Of a stretch of 28,648 nucleotides of DNA, positions 1-9,625 are shown piece after piece. This stretch comes from Treponema sp. UBA4307 (lineage in GTDB: Bacteria; Spirochaetota; Spirochaetia; Treponematales; Treponemataceae), in assembly GCA_002394685.1 (NCBI GenBank), contig DGUP01000006.1:1-28648 (forward strand), written 5' to 3'. The position numbers were made by a program, and so were the translations under genes. The stretch's first letter is position 1. Every line of letters begins with the position of its first letter. The notes beneath the pieces are model-generated. The model was not told where the DNA came from. It saw only the letters and a list, made by a program, of their open reading frames with translations, and did no database searches.

Positions 1-28
1 AAACTCGACATTCGGGCTATTTAAATTA

Positions 29-961
29 TCAGTCAATCTTCAAACTGAATATGCTGTAATCAAAATAGAATTTGCCCAGCATGTATGCATCGCAGGCGGC
101 TTCATCCATTGTATAAACCTTTCCATTAAAGTAGTCCAGGTCTTCACTGAAAGGCAGCCCCTTTATATCTTTAGAAACATTATCCCTGTGAAGGATATAA
201 AGTGGTGCTCCATCGTAAAGTTCCCCTGTTTCAATTGCTGAATCAAAAATGAAAAAGTCTGAAGGTTTAACGGACCAGCTTCTTGATAAAACAAATTTTC
301 CACTTTCTGTAATTGCAAATCCCTGAATCTGATTTGGAATTGAATAAACGGCAAGAGGCTTTTCAAAACTTTCATCATATTTTGTTACAATTGCATTTTG
401 TGTTTTTCCTTCCCAGGTGATTTCATTTTCGGAAATGTAATTTTTGCTGTCATTGAATTCACCAACATAAAGATACTTGTTGTCAGAAAAAATAAAGGAA
501 GAGTGATTGTTCACTGAAATCTTTTCACCTATCTCAATCTGATTTGATTCAGAGTTTTCAAGAGCAGTCTCACTGATTCTGTAAACGCCGTCACTTTCAT
601 TTGCAAGATAAAAGGCTCCGTTTAAATACTGAAGGCCGCCTGTATGTCCGTTCCATTCTTTTCCATCTTTTACAAGGTCGAATTGCTGAATGTTTTTTTT
701 GTCACTGATTTTGTAAAGTCTTGAGCCTGTGCCTTTTACAGTATAGCCCACTGTTACAAAATAATTTTTGTCTTCATTATAAGTTATTCCCTGTGGAACA
801 AAACCGTCATTCAGTCCCGGATTAGGGGCTTCTCTTGTGCGGATTTCGTAGTAATCCCTGAAGGCAATGAATCTGCCCACATTCAAAGCCAGCACAATAA
901 GAATGAAAAGTCCTGCCAGAACACCCAAAATAATTAAAGGAATTTTTACTGCTTTCTTCAT
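29..961 (-). CDS. Membrane-anchored, propeller-like protein of unknown function
   Basis: I do not recognise a named family. From the ATG at 961 the protein has about 310 residues. It begins with a short basic stretch and one strong hydrophobic helix (about residues 5-27), so it is probably anchored with most of the chain outside the cytoplasm. The rest has repeated short strands with aromatic and Gly/Asp turns (for example GFVPQGITY, GHTGGLQYLNGAFYLAN, IQGFAITESGKFVLS), which suggests a beta-propeller fold. The start was chosen because AGGAGA lies 7 bases upstream; a longer frame to 1036 has no ribosome site and places extra residues before the hydrophobic helix. It is transcribed divergently from the nuclease lipoprotein, with about 120 bp between the two starts. 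Function is unknown; a secreted binding or enzyme domain is possible. Confidence 0.75.
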   Translation of the reverse strand: MKKAVKIPLIILGVLAGLFILIVLALNVGRFIAFRDYYEIRTREAPNPGLNDGFVPQGITYNEDKNYFVTVGYTVKGTGSRLYKISDKKNIQQFDLVKDGKEWNGHTGGLQYLNGAFYLANESDGVYRISETALENSESNQIEIGEKISVNNHSSFIFSDNKYLYVGEFNDSKNYISENEITWEGKTQNAIVTKYDESFEKPLAVYSIPNQIQGFAITESGKFVLSRSWSVKPSDFFIFDSAIETGELYDGAPLYILHRDNVSKDIKGLPFSEDLDYFNGKVYTMDEAACDAYMLGKFYFDYSIFSLKID

Positions 962-1082
962 GAATAAATCTCCTAAAAAATATCTCCCCAGAACTCTCCC
1001 GGCATGTGGATTATACATAACTTGTTTGTAAAACAAAATACTTTTCTGTAAAATATAGTTTCAATTTTGTTTGAGGAAAATT

Positions 1083-2117
1083 ATGAATAAAAAGCTTATA
1101 TTGTTTTCAGTTTATACACTTTTAATGTTTTCACTATTTGTATCCTGTAGTGAAAAATCCAGGGAAAAAATTATTGAAGAGGTTGAAGGTGCAGTTTTCA
1201 GTTATCTGAATGCTCAAACAGTCCCTGATTCTGATTCAGGCCTTGAACTTCCTCTTGTGCAGAATAAAATGGACTTGATTGTTCACACCGTAAATTTTAA
1301 TGGAAAAAAAATAGTAAATTATTCCCTGGAATGGGACCGGCTTTTAAAACATGCCCGCTGGGTTGCTTTTACCTTTGACCGGGATACAATTCAGTGGAAT
1401 GATTCCGTTACCAGAAGTGATAAGCTTCCTTTGAACAAGGGCTATGGTTTTCAGGAAGATCCTGCTCTTCCTCAGATTTTAGGGGGACCGGTTTATAAAG
1501 ACCATTCTTTCAACGGAGCAGACAAGGGCCATCTGGTTGCAAGTGCGGACCGCTTTTTTGATCAGGAAGCAAACAATCAGACTTTTTATTTAACAAATAT
1601 GTCACCTCAACTTCCTTCCTTTAATCAGCATTACTGGAACAGTTTTGAAATTAAGGGAAGAAATCTCTGCGAAGGAGAAATTGCTGCCGGGGCAAATAAA
1701 GTGTATGTGGTAAAGGGCGGCGATTTGAATCATCTGAAAAAAAATTATTGCAGCAGTGAAGGTCAGTCAAATAAGGGGAAAATGTATTACCTTAAGTCTG
1801 ATGAAAATGGTCTCTGCTACAATCAGGAAGATTTTCTTTACGGAGGAATTGCCCTTCCTGATTATTACTTTATGGCATTTTTAAGCGAAATTCCTGATCA
1901 GAATGGGGGCTATACTTATAAATCCCTGGGCTTTTATTTGCATCACGGTGAAAACATGGGGGAAGCGGGTCTTGAAGAAATTAAAAAGAATGCCTGTACA
2001 ATTAATTATATAGAAGAAAAAACAGGTCTGGACTTATTCTGCAATCTTAATGACGAAGTGGAAGAAAAGATTGAAAGCAGCCTGGATCTTTCTGCCTGGA
2101 ACTGGAAATACAAATGA
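1083..2117 (+). CDS. DNA/RNA non-specific endonuclease, lipoprotein
   Basis: Member of the NucA/Serratia nuclease family, which cuts DNA and RNA with a His-metal mechanism. Numbered from the ATG at 1083, there is a lipoprotein signal with lipobox Cys near residue 22 (LFVSC), so the enzyme should be anchored outside the cytoplasm. The catalytic block is visible: DKGH (residues 137-140, His140 as general base), then TNMSPQ, metal-binding Asn171 and Glu179 in FNQHYWNSFE. The 31- and 8-residue spacings match the family. The usual DRGH motif is DKGH here. The ATG at 1083 was preferred over an in-frame TTG at 1071 because GAGGA precedes it at proper distance. It probably degrades extracellular nucleic acid for nutrient scavenging or against host DNA traps; that role is inference. 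Confidence 0.88.
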   Translation: MNKKLILFSVYTLLMFSLFVSCSEKSREKIIEEVEGAVFSYLNAQTVPDSDSGLELPLVQNKMDLIVHTVNFNGKKIVNYSLEWDRLLKHARWVAFTFDRDTIQWNDSVTRSDKLPLNKGYGFQEDPALPQILGGPVYKDHSFNGADKGHLVASADRFFDQEANNQTFYLTNMSPQLPSFNQHYWNSFEIKGRNLCEGEIAAGANKVYVVKGGDLNHLKKNYCSSEGQSNKGKMYYLKSDENGLCYNQEDFLYGGIALPDYYFMAFLSEIPDQNGGYTYKSLGFYLHHGENMGEAGLEEIKKNACTINYIEEKTGLDLFCNLNDEVEEKIESSLDLSAWNWKYK

Positions 2118-2222
2118 GCCGGGCTTAAATAAAAGAAAATGCTGTCAAAAATTTGCTTTTAAAGGAAAATGCCTTTATCTTTAAACTAAAAGATTATTAT
2201 TTCAGTTTGAAGGGGCGAAATT

Positions 2223-3224
2223 ATGACAAAAATTGCTTTTTATGATACTCATTCCTATGACAGGGAAGCATTCACAAAAGAAAATGAAAGTTTCGGATTT
2301 GAAATTGAATTTTTTGATTTTAAGCTGAATGAAAAAACTGCTCTTACTTCCAGCGGCTTTGACGGTGTCTGTGTCTTTGTAAACGATATTGTTAACGCTC
2401 AGGTGATTGATAGCCTTAAAAAAAATGGAGTCAAAATGATAATCCTCCGTTGTGCTGGTTTTAATAATGTTGACCTGGAAGCTGCTTCAAAAGCTGGAAT
2501 TAAGGTGATGAGGGTTCCGGCCTATTCTCCACATGCAGTAGCAGAGCATGGGGTTGCACTTCTTTTGTCATTAACCCGTCATATTCCTCAGGCTTATCTC
2601 AGGACAAAAACTACAAACTTTAACATTGAAGGTTTAACCGGCCGAGACCTGTACGGTTTAACTGCAGGCATTCTTGGAACCGGAAAAATCGGACGGATTA
2701 TGGCAGAAATTCTTTCCGGCTTCGGTATGAAAATCCTGTTGTCAGATCCATTCCCTGCTCAGGACTGGGCTGCTTCAAAAGGTTTTACCTATGTAGACAG
2801 GGAAAAGCTTTTCAGGAAAAGTGACGTTATAAGCCTTCATTGTCCCCTTACGGAAGAAACCCGTCACGTAATTAACCATGATTCAATTAAGACAATGAAA
2901 AGTGATGCTGTAATCATTAATACAGGACGAGGTGCCCTGATTGACACAAAGGCTCTGGTTCACGCCCTTAAACATAAGGAAATTGGTGGAGCAGCCCTTG
3001 ATGTATATGAAGAAGAAGGAACCTATTTCTTTAAGGATTTTTCTACTGAAGTTCTCACTGATGATGTTCTTGCACGCCTGCTTACATTCCCTAACGTGCT
3101 TGTAACAGGACATCAGGCCTTTCTTACAACAACGGCTCTTTCTAACATTGCTGAAGTTTCCCTGGGTAACATTAAGGCCTTTGTAGAAGGCAGAGAGCTG
3201 ATCAATGAAGTAAAGGCGGAATGA
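2223..3224 (+). CDS. ldhA: D-lactate dehydrogenase (NAD-dependent)
   Basis: Cytoplasmic 2-hydroxyacid dehydrogenase that reduces pyruvate to D-lactate with NADH, a fermentation end step. The 333-residue length matches LdhA/fermentative D-LDH. The nucleotide-binding loop GTGKIG lies at about 152-157. The substrate Arg is in INTGRGALID (Arg236), the acid in DVYEEE (260-265), and the catalytic His in TGHQAF (His297). The C-terminal signature with YFF after the DVYEEE motif favours D-lactate dehydrogenase over phosphoglycerate or hydroxypyruvate reductases. An AAGGGG-type ribosome site precedes the ATG. It lies about 105 bp after the nuclease gene, in its own probable transcription unit. A 7-bp inverted repeat (3216-3222 with 3234-3240) overlaps its stop codon but lacks a U-tract. 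Confidence 0.93.
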   Translation: MTKIAFYDTHSYDREAFTKENESFGFEIEFFDFKLNEKTALTSSGFDGVCVFVNDIVNAQVIDSLKKNGVKMIILRCAGFNNVDLEAASKAGIKVMRVPAYSPHAVAEHGVALLLSLTRHIPQAYLRTKTTNFNIEGLTGRDLYGLTAGILGTGKIGRIMAEILSGFGMKILLSDPFPAQDWAASKGFTYVDREKLFRKSDVISLHCPLTEETRHVINHDSIKTMKSDAVIINTGRGALIDTKALVHALKHKEIGGAALDVYEEEGTYFFKDFSTEVLTDDVLARLLTFPNVLVTGHQAFLTTTALSNIAEVSLGNIKAFVEGRELINEVKAE

Positions 3225-3261
3225 CAGGAATTTATTCCGCAAAATGACAAAATTCGAAAAT

Positions 3262-3290
3262 TTGACAAGCAACGGGCTATAGGTTAAAAT
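3262..3290 (+). promoter_or_regulatory. Sigma-70-type promoter for the macroglobulin/pbpC operon
   Basis: TTGACA (3262-3267), a 17-bp spacer, then TAAAAT (3285-3290). This gives a predicted transcript start near 3297 and a leader of about 100 bases before the macroglobulin ATG. The leader contains an AT-only inverted repeat around 3331-3352. Box quality and exact 17-bp spacing make this one of the two best promoters in the window. Confidence 0.75.
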
Positions 3291-3397
3291 CTCCAGGAAA
3301 TCAAAAAATACAGGCATATTATAACAGGGTATTTATAAAATTTATTATAAATGCTACTTTTATAGTATGGATTTAACCCAAAAAAAAAGAGGTCTAT

Positions 3398-6300
3398 ATG
3401 AAAAAAACTGGTAGATTCATTTCAGGGCTTTTTGGTTTGATTGCAGTAACTCTTATCCTTACAACATGTAAGGCCGACGGACCTGCTTTCTTAAAGAATG
3501 TGCATCGTGCTGATTACAATGCAGGTGCAACCGCTTCTTCACCGAAAAAAAATCAGGTTTATCAGGATTATTCATTTATTTCTCCTGAAGATTTTTTTAC
3601 TCTTGATTACAGACCGGAATTTCCTGAAGAAGCACTTCCTCCTGGTAAGGTAAACCTTAATAACTTTGCTCCTGCGGATGATGTTACCACCAGTGCCATT
3701 CCTCCTCTCCAGGATTTAAGCAAGTACAGAATTAAGTATCAGACTAAAAGAATGTCTCTGTCTGAATATCTGGATTTTTTAAAAGCCCAGAAGCAGGCAG
3801 AAAAGAATAACGACTCCACTCTGGAAAATCCTTCAGCAAAAAAGAGTGAAGATTCTTCAAAAAAAGAGTCTGGAGGAAAAAAAGATTCTTCTGAAAAAAC
3901 ATCAATCTTTTCTTCAAATAAAAAAGAAAGTAAAAAGGAACTTAAACCTTTCTATGTAAGCGGCTGGGGTCCAAGTGAAAGCGTTCCTGGTGAACTTTCC
4001 AATCCTCAGTTTTACGTTGAATTCTCTAATCCTTTAATGGCTCTCCAGAGTGCTCCGGATCAGGCTGAAATAGATAAAGAATGCCGGAAAATCTTTACAA
4101 TTACTCCGGAGATCGAAGGAAGTTACTCTTATCTTGGTACAAAGACTGTTTCTTTCCTGTCAAAGTCTACACTGAATCCTGCCGTTGAGTACACAATTAA
4201 GGTAAATGAAAATCTTAAGGATATTGACGGCCAGACTATTACTGGTGAAAGGGTATTTGTAACAAAAACTGCCGCCATCAGAATTGACAGTGTTTACTTC
4301 GGCGTAAAGTCAGGCAGCCATGATTTTGAATATACAGGTTCAACTATTTCTCCAAGAAAGGTTAATAATTTCTGGATTAAGTTTAACTACTATCTTGATG
4401 AAGATTATGTAAGCAAAAACTTTACTGTTAAGCAGAGCGGTGAGTTAAAATCCCTTAAAGTTAAAATGGATAAAGACAGCCGTTATACAAATACTGACCA
4501 GGATGGGGTAAAAAAATCCCGGGCTTTCTATGTCCAGATTCTTGATGAGTTAGGTGAAGATTCTTCATTCTCAATGGAAGTTTCTGACCTTGCAAAAGAA
4601 AAAACTAACAGAAAGAATTTTTATATTGGAAAAAGATTTTCTCTCCGCAGTTCTGAAGATTATTCCAACCAGGGCTACGGATATTCCGTATACTTCTACT
4701 TTACGGAAGATATTGATGAATCAACTGTTCTTGATGCGGTAACTGTTAATGGAAAAAAGATTAACAAAAATCAGTATTACTGCTATGACAACAGACTGCG
4801 CATTCAGTATTTAAATGCAAAGCCGGAAGAAATCCTTCATGTTGATGTTTCATCCAGACTGAAAAGTGTTTATGGGGATAACCTGCCGGAAAAAATCAGC
4901 TTTACTATTACAGGAAGACATTACCGTGGTTTCATAAATTATCTGGATTACGGCAGCAAAATTATGGAAGCCCAGTTCCCTCACAAACTTCTTTTTGAAT
5001 ATATGAACGTAAGTGAAGATTCTGCTTTCCGTATTACAAGTGAAGATAGACCTGTTCTTAGTTCAACACCTTCCTTCTCAAGAACTGATGCTGATGCAAT
5101 TCGTTTTGATTCATATGCAATGGATGTTCACAACTTCCAGGTAATTGATCTTGATCCATATCTGAAAAATGGTCGTGGTGCTGTAAACTTTAATGTTGAT
5201 GCGGATTATCTTTACTACTCATGGGACGGGGATGAATCCTATTCCAGCAATGATAACAGCCTTCAGGTTCAGGTAACTGACCTGGCAGCAACTGTCCGCT
5301 ATGGAATTAACCGGGCTGTTGTAATGTTAAGAACTATGTCTGATAACAAACCTGTTAAGGGAGCTGAAGTTTATCTTACAAACAGGGAATTCTCTTATCA
5401 GTATAGAACTTTATATACACAGACAGTACTTACTGATGAAAATGGTCTGGCTGTAATTCCTTTTGATGATGAGGCCAGAAACTATTTTGAACATGGCTCA
5501 AAGTATGCTTATGATGCTGAAGAAAATGTTGTTGTTGTAATAAAGACTAAGGATGATCAGCTTTTCTTTGTTCCAAGAACCCACAACAACTGGGAGTCTG
5601 GAGTTGCAAGATCAAGCATTTCTTCTGCTTATTCAGTTTCAAATAGAGTCTTTATGTTCTCAGACCGCGGTCTTTATAAGCCGGGAGAAACGGTTACCTT
5701 CCGTGGAATAGACAGAGACAAGCAGATGGGCTGCTACACTCCATACCATGGTTCATATACAGTTACTCTTGAAGGAAACAGTTACCGGGATGATACTGTT
5801 TACGGAGAAGCAAGTGGTAAAACTTCAGATGCCGGCGGATTCTACGGTTCCTTTGTTATTCCGGAAGATGCTGAACCTGGTTCTTATGTTGTAACTTACA
5901 AAAGAAATGGAAGTTCATACAAGGCATCAACACCAATCACCGTTGCATATTTTGAACCTCTTAAAATTCAGTCTGAATTAAAGATGGAAGAGGGACTTGC
6001 TTTTGCAGGAGACGTAATTGATGCTTCTGTTGCTTCATCTTATCTTGCAGGCGGATATCTTGCAGGAGCACTTTATGAAGCAGACTGGTACTGCGAACCT
6101 ACAAGTTTCAGGCCTTCTTCAAAGAATTATTCAAAGTATTATTTCTCAAATGATATCTATGATTATAAAAGACTCCTGTCTTCTGATTACGGGGCTCTGG
6201 ATGACGAAGGAAAAGCTTATCTTTCCTGCACCGCAGATCCTGCAGTTAATGGAATTCCTTATATTTACCGTCTGGAAGTTGGTGTAACAGATGTTTCTAA

Positions 6301-9300
6301 TCAGAAGATTACAAGCACTGGAACAAAAGTTGTTCATCCTGCTTTCTTCTACGTGGGTGTTGCAAGACCTCTGGAAGCAAGAGGATTTATGAAGACCGGG
6401 GTTAATTACAATTATCCTGTTGTTGCCCTTACTCCTGATGAAAAGCTTTTAACTGATTCTTCAAAGATGAGGGGAAAGGTTGAATACTCAATTTCCTGCC
6501 AGTACTGGACCTACAATTACCGCAATTCTGTTGACGGTTCTGTCTGGGAAAGTTATACCGAGCACAATGATGAAAAGGCCAGGGGCTCAATTGATTTGAT
6601 TAATGGTGAAGGTAAAATCAACTTCACTCCTGAAAATTCAGGATATCATACTCTTACAGTATGGGCTTATGATTCAGAAGGAAGAAAAACTTCTGCTGAA
6701 TATAACTTCTACGTTTCTGGTTCCGGTTCAAGTTACTGGGGTGGAGGCAACGGCGCTTCACTTAAGCTTACTCCGTCTCAGTCAGTTTACAATCCTGGAG
6801 ATACAGCTGAAATTCTTCTTGAAAGTCCTCTTCCTTCCGGCGACTATCTTATTACTGTTGAAAGAGAAGGTATCTTTACAGAAGAAATAAAGCATTTTGA
6901 TCAGGCCTGCAATGTAATTGAAATACCTATAGCAAGAAACTATACTCCGGTGGTTTACGTTTCCGTTTCATCTTATTCTGTTCGTCATGGAAAACCGACA
7001 CACGAATATGGTGAAAGAGATATGGACAAGCCTAAGAGTTATTATGGTGTTACTCCTGTATTCATTAATCCGAGGGTAAAGGCATTTACTGTTAAGATGG
7101 AAACAGACAAAATTATTTATCACCCTGGAGAAACTGCAACAGTAACTCTTACTGCCCTCAAGGGAGGCAAGCCTGTTGAAGGTGCAGAACTTACGGCAAT
7201 GGCTGCGGACAGAGCGGTTCTGGATTTGATTAACTATCATGTTCCTGATCCAATTTCATATTTCTACGACAGCAATTCTTTCCCTCTCCGCGTTTCAGGA
7301 GGAGACAGCCGTGATTACCTTATGGATCCTGTAACTTACAGCATAAAGAATCTTCAGGGCGGTGACTCAAGTGAAAAGGGTGAAGATGATATCCGCAATG
7401 ATTTCAGGGCAACAGCTTTCTTTGAACCTGAATTAATCACTGATAAGAACGGAAAGGTCAGCTTTACCTTTAAGGTGCCGTCTAATCTTTCAACCTTCCG
7501 CATGACTGCTTTTGGTGTAAAGGGAGATCTGCTGGCACTTCAGGAAGATGAGTTTGTAGTTCGGAATGTAATCAATGTTCAGGCAGTTCAGCCAAGACGT
7601 CTCAGAGTCAGGGATACTGCACAGTGTGGTGTACTGGTAACAAATCTGGATACTGTAGGACACGATATTACTGTATCAATGGAAATCCGTAACCCGTCAG
7701 AAAATGATCCTGATGATGAAGAAATGGGTATTACCTCTAACATTGGTAAAGCTGTTCTTGATGATGTGGGCACAAAGACAATTCACGTTGCCAGCGGTGC
7801 AAGTTCTGTTGTTTACTTTAATGTTGCAGCAGAAGAAAAGGGAAATGTGGAATTTGTTTATACTACAAAATGTGCTGCCCTTTCAGAAAAGATGGTTTCG
7901 AAAGTTAAGATAGAAAAAACTTACTTTACAGAAACTGTTTCTATGACAGGTCAGACTGAATATAGTGAAAAATCTGCATCTCAAAAGGAACAGATTATAA
8001 TTCCTTCCTTTGCAGAAGATGGTGTAGGAAACATTTCCTTTACACTGGATGCAACCCATCTGGGAGCACTTTCTACATCTGTAAATTATCTCTTTGAATA
8101 TCCTCATGGATGTATGGAACAGCAGTCCAGCCGTGTACTTCCTCTGGTTATATTTGAAGATTACATTGATGTCTTCGACATGAATTCTGAAGTGAAAAAT
8201 GTGAGAAAGTGTGTTAAGCACTTCTTTAAGGACTGGGTAAAGCAGCAGAATTCGGATGGTGGTTTCCCTTACTGGCCGGATAGAGGTCAGAAATCCGATG
8301 AATATGTTTCATTGCGTATTGCCTTAATTTATGGACTTGCAATGCAGCGTGACTACAAGAGCAGGGACTTCCCGATTAATATTAATGCCCTTAAGAATTA
8401 TATTTACTATAGTGTTAAGCAGCTTACAAATTCAGATTATTACTATTATGATGATTTGAAGGCAATGGCATGTTATGTATTTGCTCTGCTTGGAGATTCC
8501 CGCATGGATGATATCCTCAGGTCAATGACCCGTGAGGATGTAAGGGATCTTGAAACAAGAGCTTATCTTGGACTTGCATGGTCTTATCATTCCGGAGAAG
8601 ATGCAAAAACAAATGCCTATAAATGTGCTGAACAGATTAAGGCTTACATGAGACCAACTCTTCGTTCTGTGGATATTACTCATCCATACAGAAATTATTA
8701 CAGCTGGTACTATAACTATACAGGGGAACTGGCAACAATGCTGGAACTTCTTGTAAGAGTAAATCCAACTGACCAGATGGCTGACAGACTTATTTACAGA
8801 CTGCTTAACGAAAGGTCTTATTCCGGTTACTGGCACAGTACAATTTCTACGGCTAAGGTTCTTGAAGCAATGTGGACTGTTATAAAGCAGCGTAATCTTG
8901 ATGCAACCGACTTTACCGCAAGCATTGATTTAATGAACAAGGAAATCATGTCTGCTAAGTTCAAGGGCGTTGATGCAAAGCCTGTTTCAAAAACAGAAGA
9001 ACTGTCTGGAAATGTCCTTAAGAATTTACCAAGGGATGAAACTCTTGATTTGAACTTTAAGGTCAAGGGAAAAGGTACTCTTTACTATACAACTTCAATG
9101 ACCTATGCACTTCCTGATGAAATTCAAAATGAACGTAACCAGGGATTTAAGGTTAAAACAAGAGTGTATGACATTGATACAGAAGAAGAAGTTAAGCCTG
9201 AAAAGAATGGTTTGATTATGAAACTTAAGAGCGGCAGAACTTATGTAATGGAAGTTACATATGAAACTGATAAGAGTTATAGTTATGCGGCTCTTAGAGT

Positions 9301-9619
9301 TCCGGTTCCTTCAGGAGCAGAAATTCTGAATTCAACTTTTGTTACTTCCGGTTCTGATGCAAATCCAACCGCCAAACTTAATGACAATAATGGAGAATAT
9401 GAATACTGGTACGACTGGTATGATTATTACAGTAATAAGGTTATTTATGATAATGAAGTTGATTATTTCTGGAATTATGTTCCTCAGAGTACAACTGTAA
9501 GGTTCTCGTTCCGTGCAGCTCATAATGGAATTTACCCTGTAACTCCTGTGAAAATTGACTGTATGTATGAACCTGAAGTATTCGGTAATACCAATGGTTA
9601 TATTTATATAATCAACTAA
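3398..9619 (+). CDS. Bacterial alpha-2-macroglobulin lipoprotein (YfhM-like)
   Basis: A 2073-residue lipoprotein of the bacterial alpha-2-macroglobulin family, which entraps proteases through a reactive thioester after bait cleavage. The signal peptide ends in lipobox LTTC (Cys24). Residues about 131-182 form a Lys/Ser/Glu-rich, probably disordered linker. The macroglobulin-domain hallmark DRGLYKPGE starts at residue 756, and the thioester motif is intact as GCMEQ (Cys1572, Gln1575) in the complement-like helical domain. The chain is longer than E. coli YfhM (about 1650 residues), mostly in the N-terminal half. The start has AGAGGT upstream. PBP1C follows 6 bases downstream, the classic genomic partner of this family (established pairing). 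The protein is likely periplasmic and tethered to a membrane. It is rich in Tyr and acidic residues near the C-terminus. Confidence 0.93.
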   Translation: MKKTGRFISGLFGLIAVTLILTTCKADGPAFLKNVHRADYNAGATASSPKKNQVYQDYSFISPEDFFTLDYRPEFPEEALPPGKVNLNNFAPADDVTTSAIPPLQDLSKYRIKYQTKRMSLSEYLDFLKAQKQAEKNNDSTLENPSAKKSEDSSKKESGGKKDSSEKTSIFSSNKKESKKELKPFYVSGWGPSESVPGELSNPQFYVEFSNPLMALQSAPDQAEIDKECRKIFTITPEIEGSYSYLGTKTVSFLSKSTLNPAVEYTIKVNENLKDIDGQTITGERVFVTKTAAIRIDSVYFGVKSGSHDFEYTGSTISPRKVNNFWIKFNYYLDEDYVSKNFTVKQSGELKSLKVKMDKDSRYTNTDQDGVKKSRAFYVQILDELGEDSSFSMEVSDLAKEKTNRKNFYIGKRFSLRSSEDYSNQGYGYSVYFYFTEDIDESTVLDAVTVNGKKINKNQYYCYDNRLRIQYLNAKPEEILHVDVSSRLKSVYGDNLPEKISFTITGRHYRGFINYLDYGSKIMEAQFPHKLLFEYMNVSEDSAFRITSEDRPVLSSTPSFSRTDADAIRFDSYAMDVHNFQVIDLDPYLKNGRGAVNFNVDADYLYYSWDGDESYSSNDNSLQVQVTDLAATVRYGINRAVVMLRTMSDNKPVKGAEVYLTNREFSYQYRTLYTQTVLTDENGLAVIPFDDEARNYFEHGSKYAYDAEENVVVVIKTKDDQLFFVPRTHNNWESGVARSSISSAYSVSNRVFMFSDRGLYKPGETVTFRGIDRDKQMGCYTPYHGSYTVTLEGNSYRDDTVYGEASGKTSDAGGFYGSFVIPEDAEPGSYVVTYKRNGSSYKASTPITVAYFEPLKIQSELKMEEGLAFAGDVIDASVASSYLAGGYLAGALYEADWYCEPTSFRPSSKNYSKYYFSNDIYDYKRLLSSDYGALDDEGKAYLSCTADPAVNGIPYIYRLEVGVTDVSNQKITSTGTKVVHPAFFYVGVARPLEARGFMKTGVNYNYPVVALTPDEKLLTDSSKMRGKVEYSISCQYWTYNYRNSVDGSVWESYTEHNDEKARGSIDLINGEGKINFTPENSGYHTLTVWAYDSEGRKTSAEYNFYVSGSGSSYWGGGNGASLKLTPSQSVYNPGDTAEILLESPLPSGDYLITVEREGIFTEEIKHFDQACNVIEIPIARNYTPVVYVSVSSYSVRHGKPTHEYGERDMDKPKSYYGVTPVFINPRVKAFTVKMETDKIIYHPGETATVTLTALKGGKPVEGAELTAMAADRAVLDLINYHVPDPISYFYDSNSFPLRVSGGDSRDYLMDPVTYSIKNLQGGDSSEKGEDDIRNDFRATAFFEPELITDKNGKVSFTFKVPSNLSTFRMTAFGVKGDLLALQEDEFVVRNVINVQAVQPRRLRVRDTAQCGVLVTNLDTVGHDITVSMEIRNPSENDPDDEEMGITSNIGKAVLDDVGTKTIHVASGASSVVYFNVAAEEKGNVEFVYTTKCAALSEKMVSKVKIEKTYFTETVSMTGQTEYSEKSASQKEQIIIPSFAEDGVGNISFTLDATHLGALSTSVNYLFEYPHGCMEQQSSRVLPLVIFEDYIDVFDMNSEVKNVRKCVKHFFKDWVKQQNSDGGFPYWPDRGQKSDEYVSLRIALIYGLAMQRDYKSRDFPININALKNYIYYSVKQLTNSDYYYYDDLKAMACYVFALLGDSRMDDILRSMTREDVRDLETRAYLGLAWSYHSGEDAKTNAYKCAEQIKAYMRPTLRSVDITHPYRNYYSWYYNYTGELATMLELLVRVNPTDQMADRLIYRLLNERSYSGYWHSTISTAKVLEAMWTVIKQRNLDATDFTASIDLMNKEIMSAKFKGVDAKPVSKTEELSGNVLKNLPRDETLDLNFKVKGKGTLYYTTSMTYALPDEIQNERNQGFKVKTRVYDIDTEEEVKPEKNGLIMKLKSGRTYVMEVTYETDKSYSYAALRVPVPSGAEILNSTFVTSGSDANPTAKLNDNNGEYEYWYDWYDYYSNKVIYDNEVDYFWNYVPQSTTVRFSFRAAHNGIYPVTPVKIDCMYEPEVFGNTNGYIYIIN

Positions 9620-9625
9620 AGCAAA

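Noticed and set aside
2883..3317. 144-codon open frame antisense to ldhA
   Set aside because: It lies over the conserved catalytic region of ldhA and has low-quality, Cys-rich composition typical of a shadow frame.
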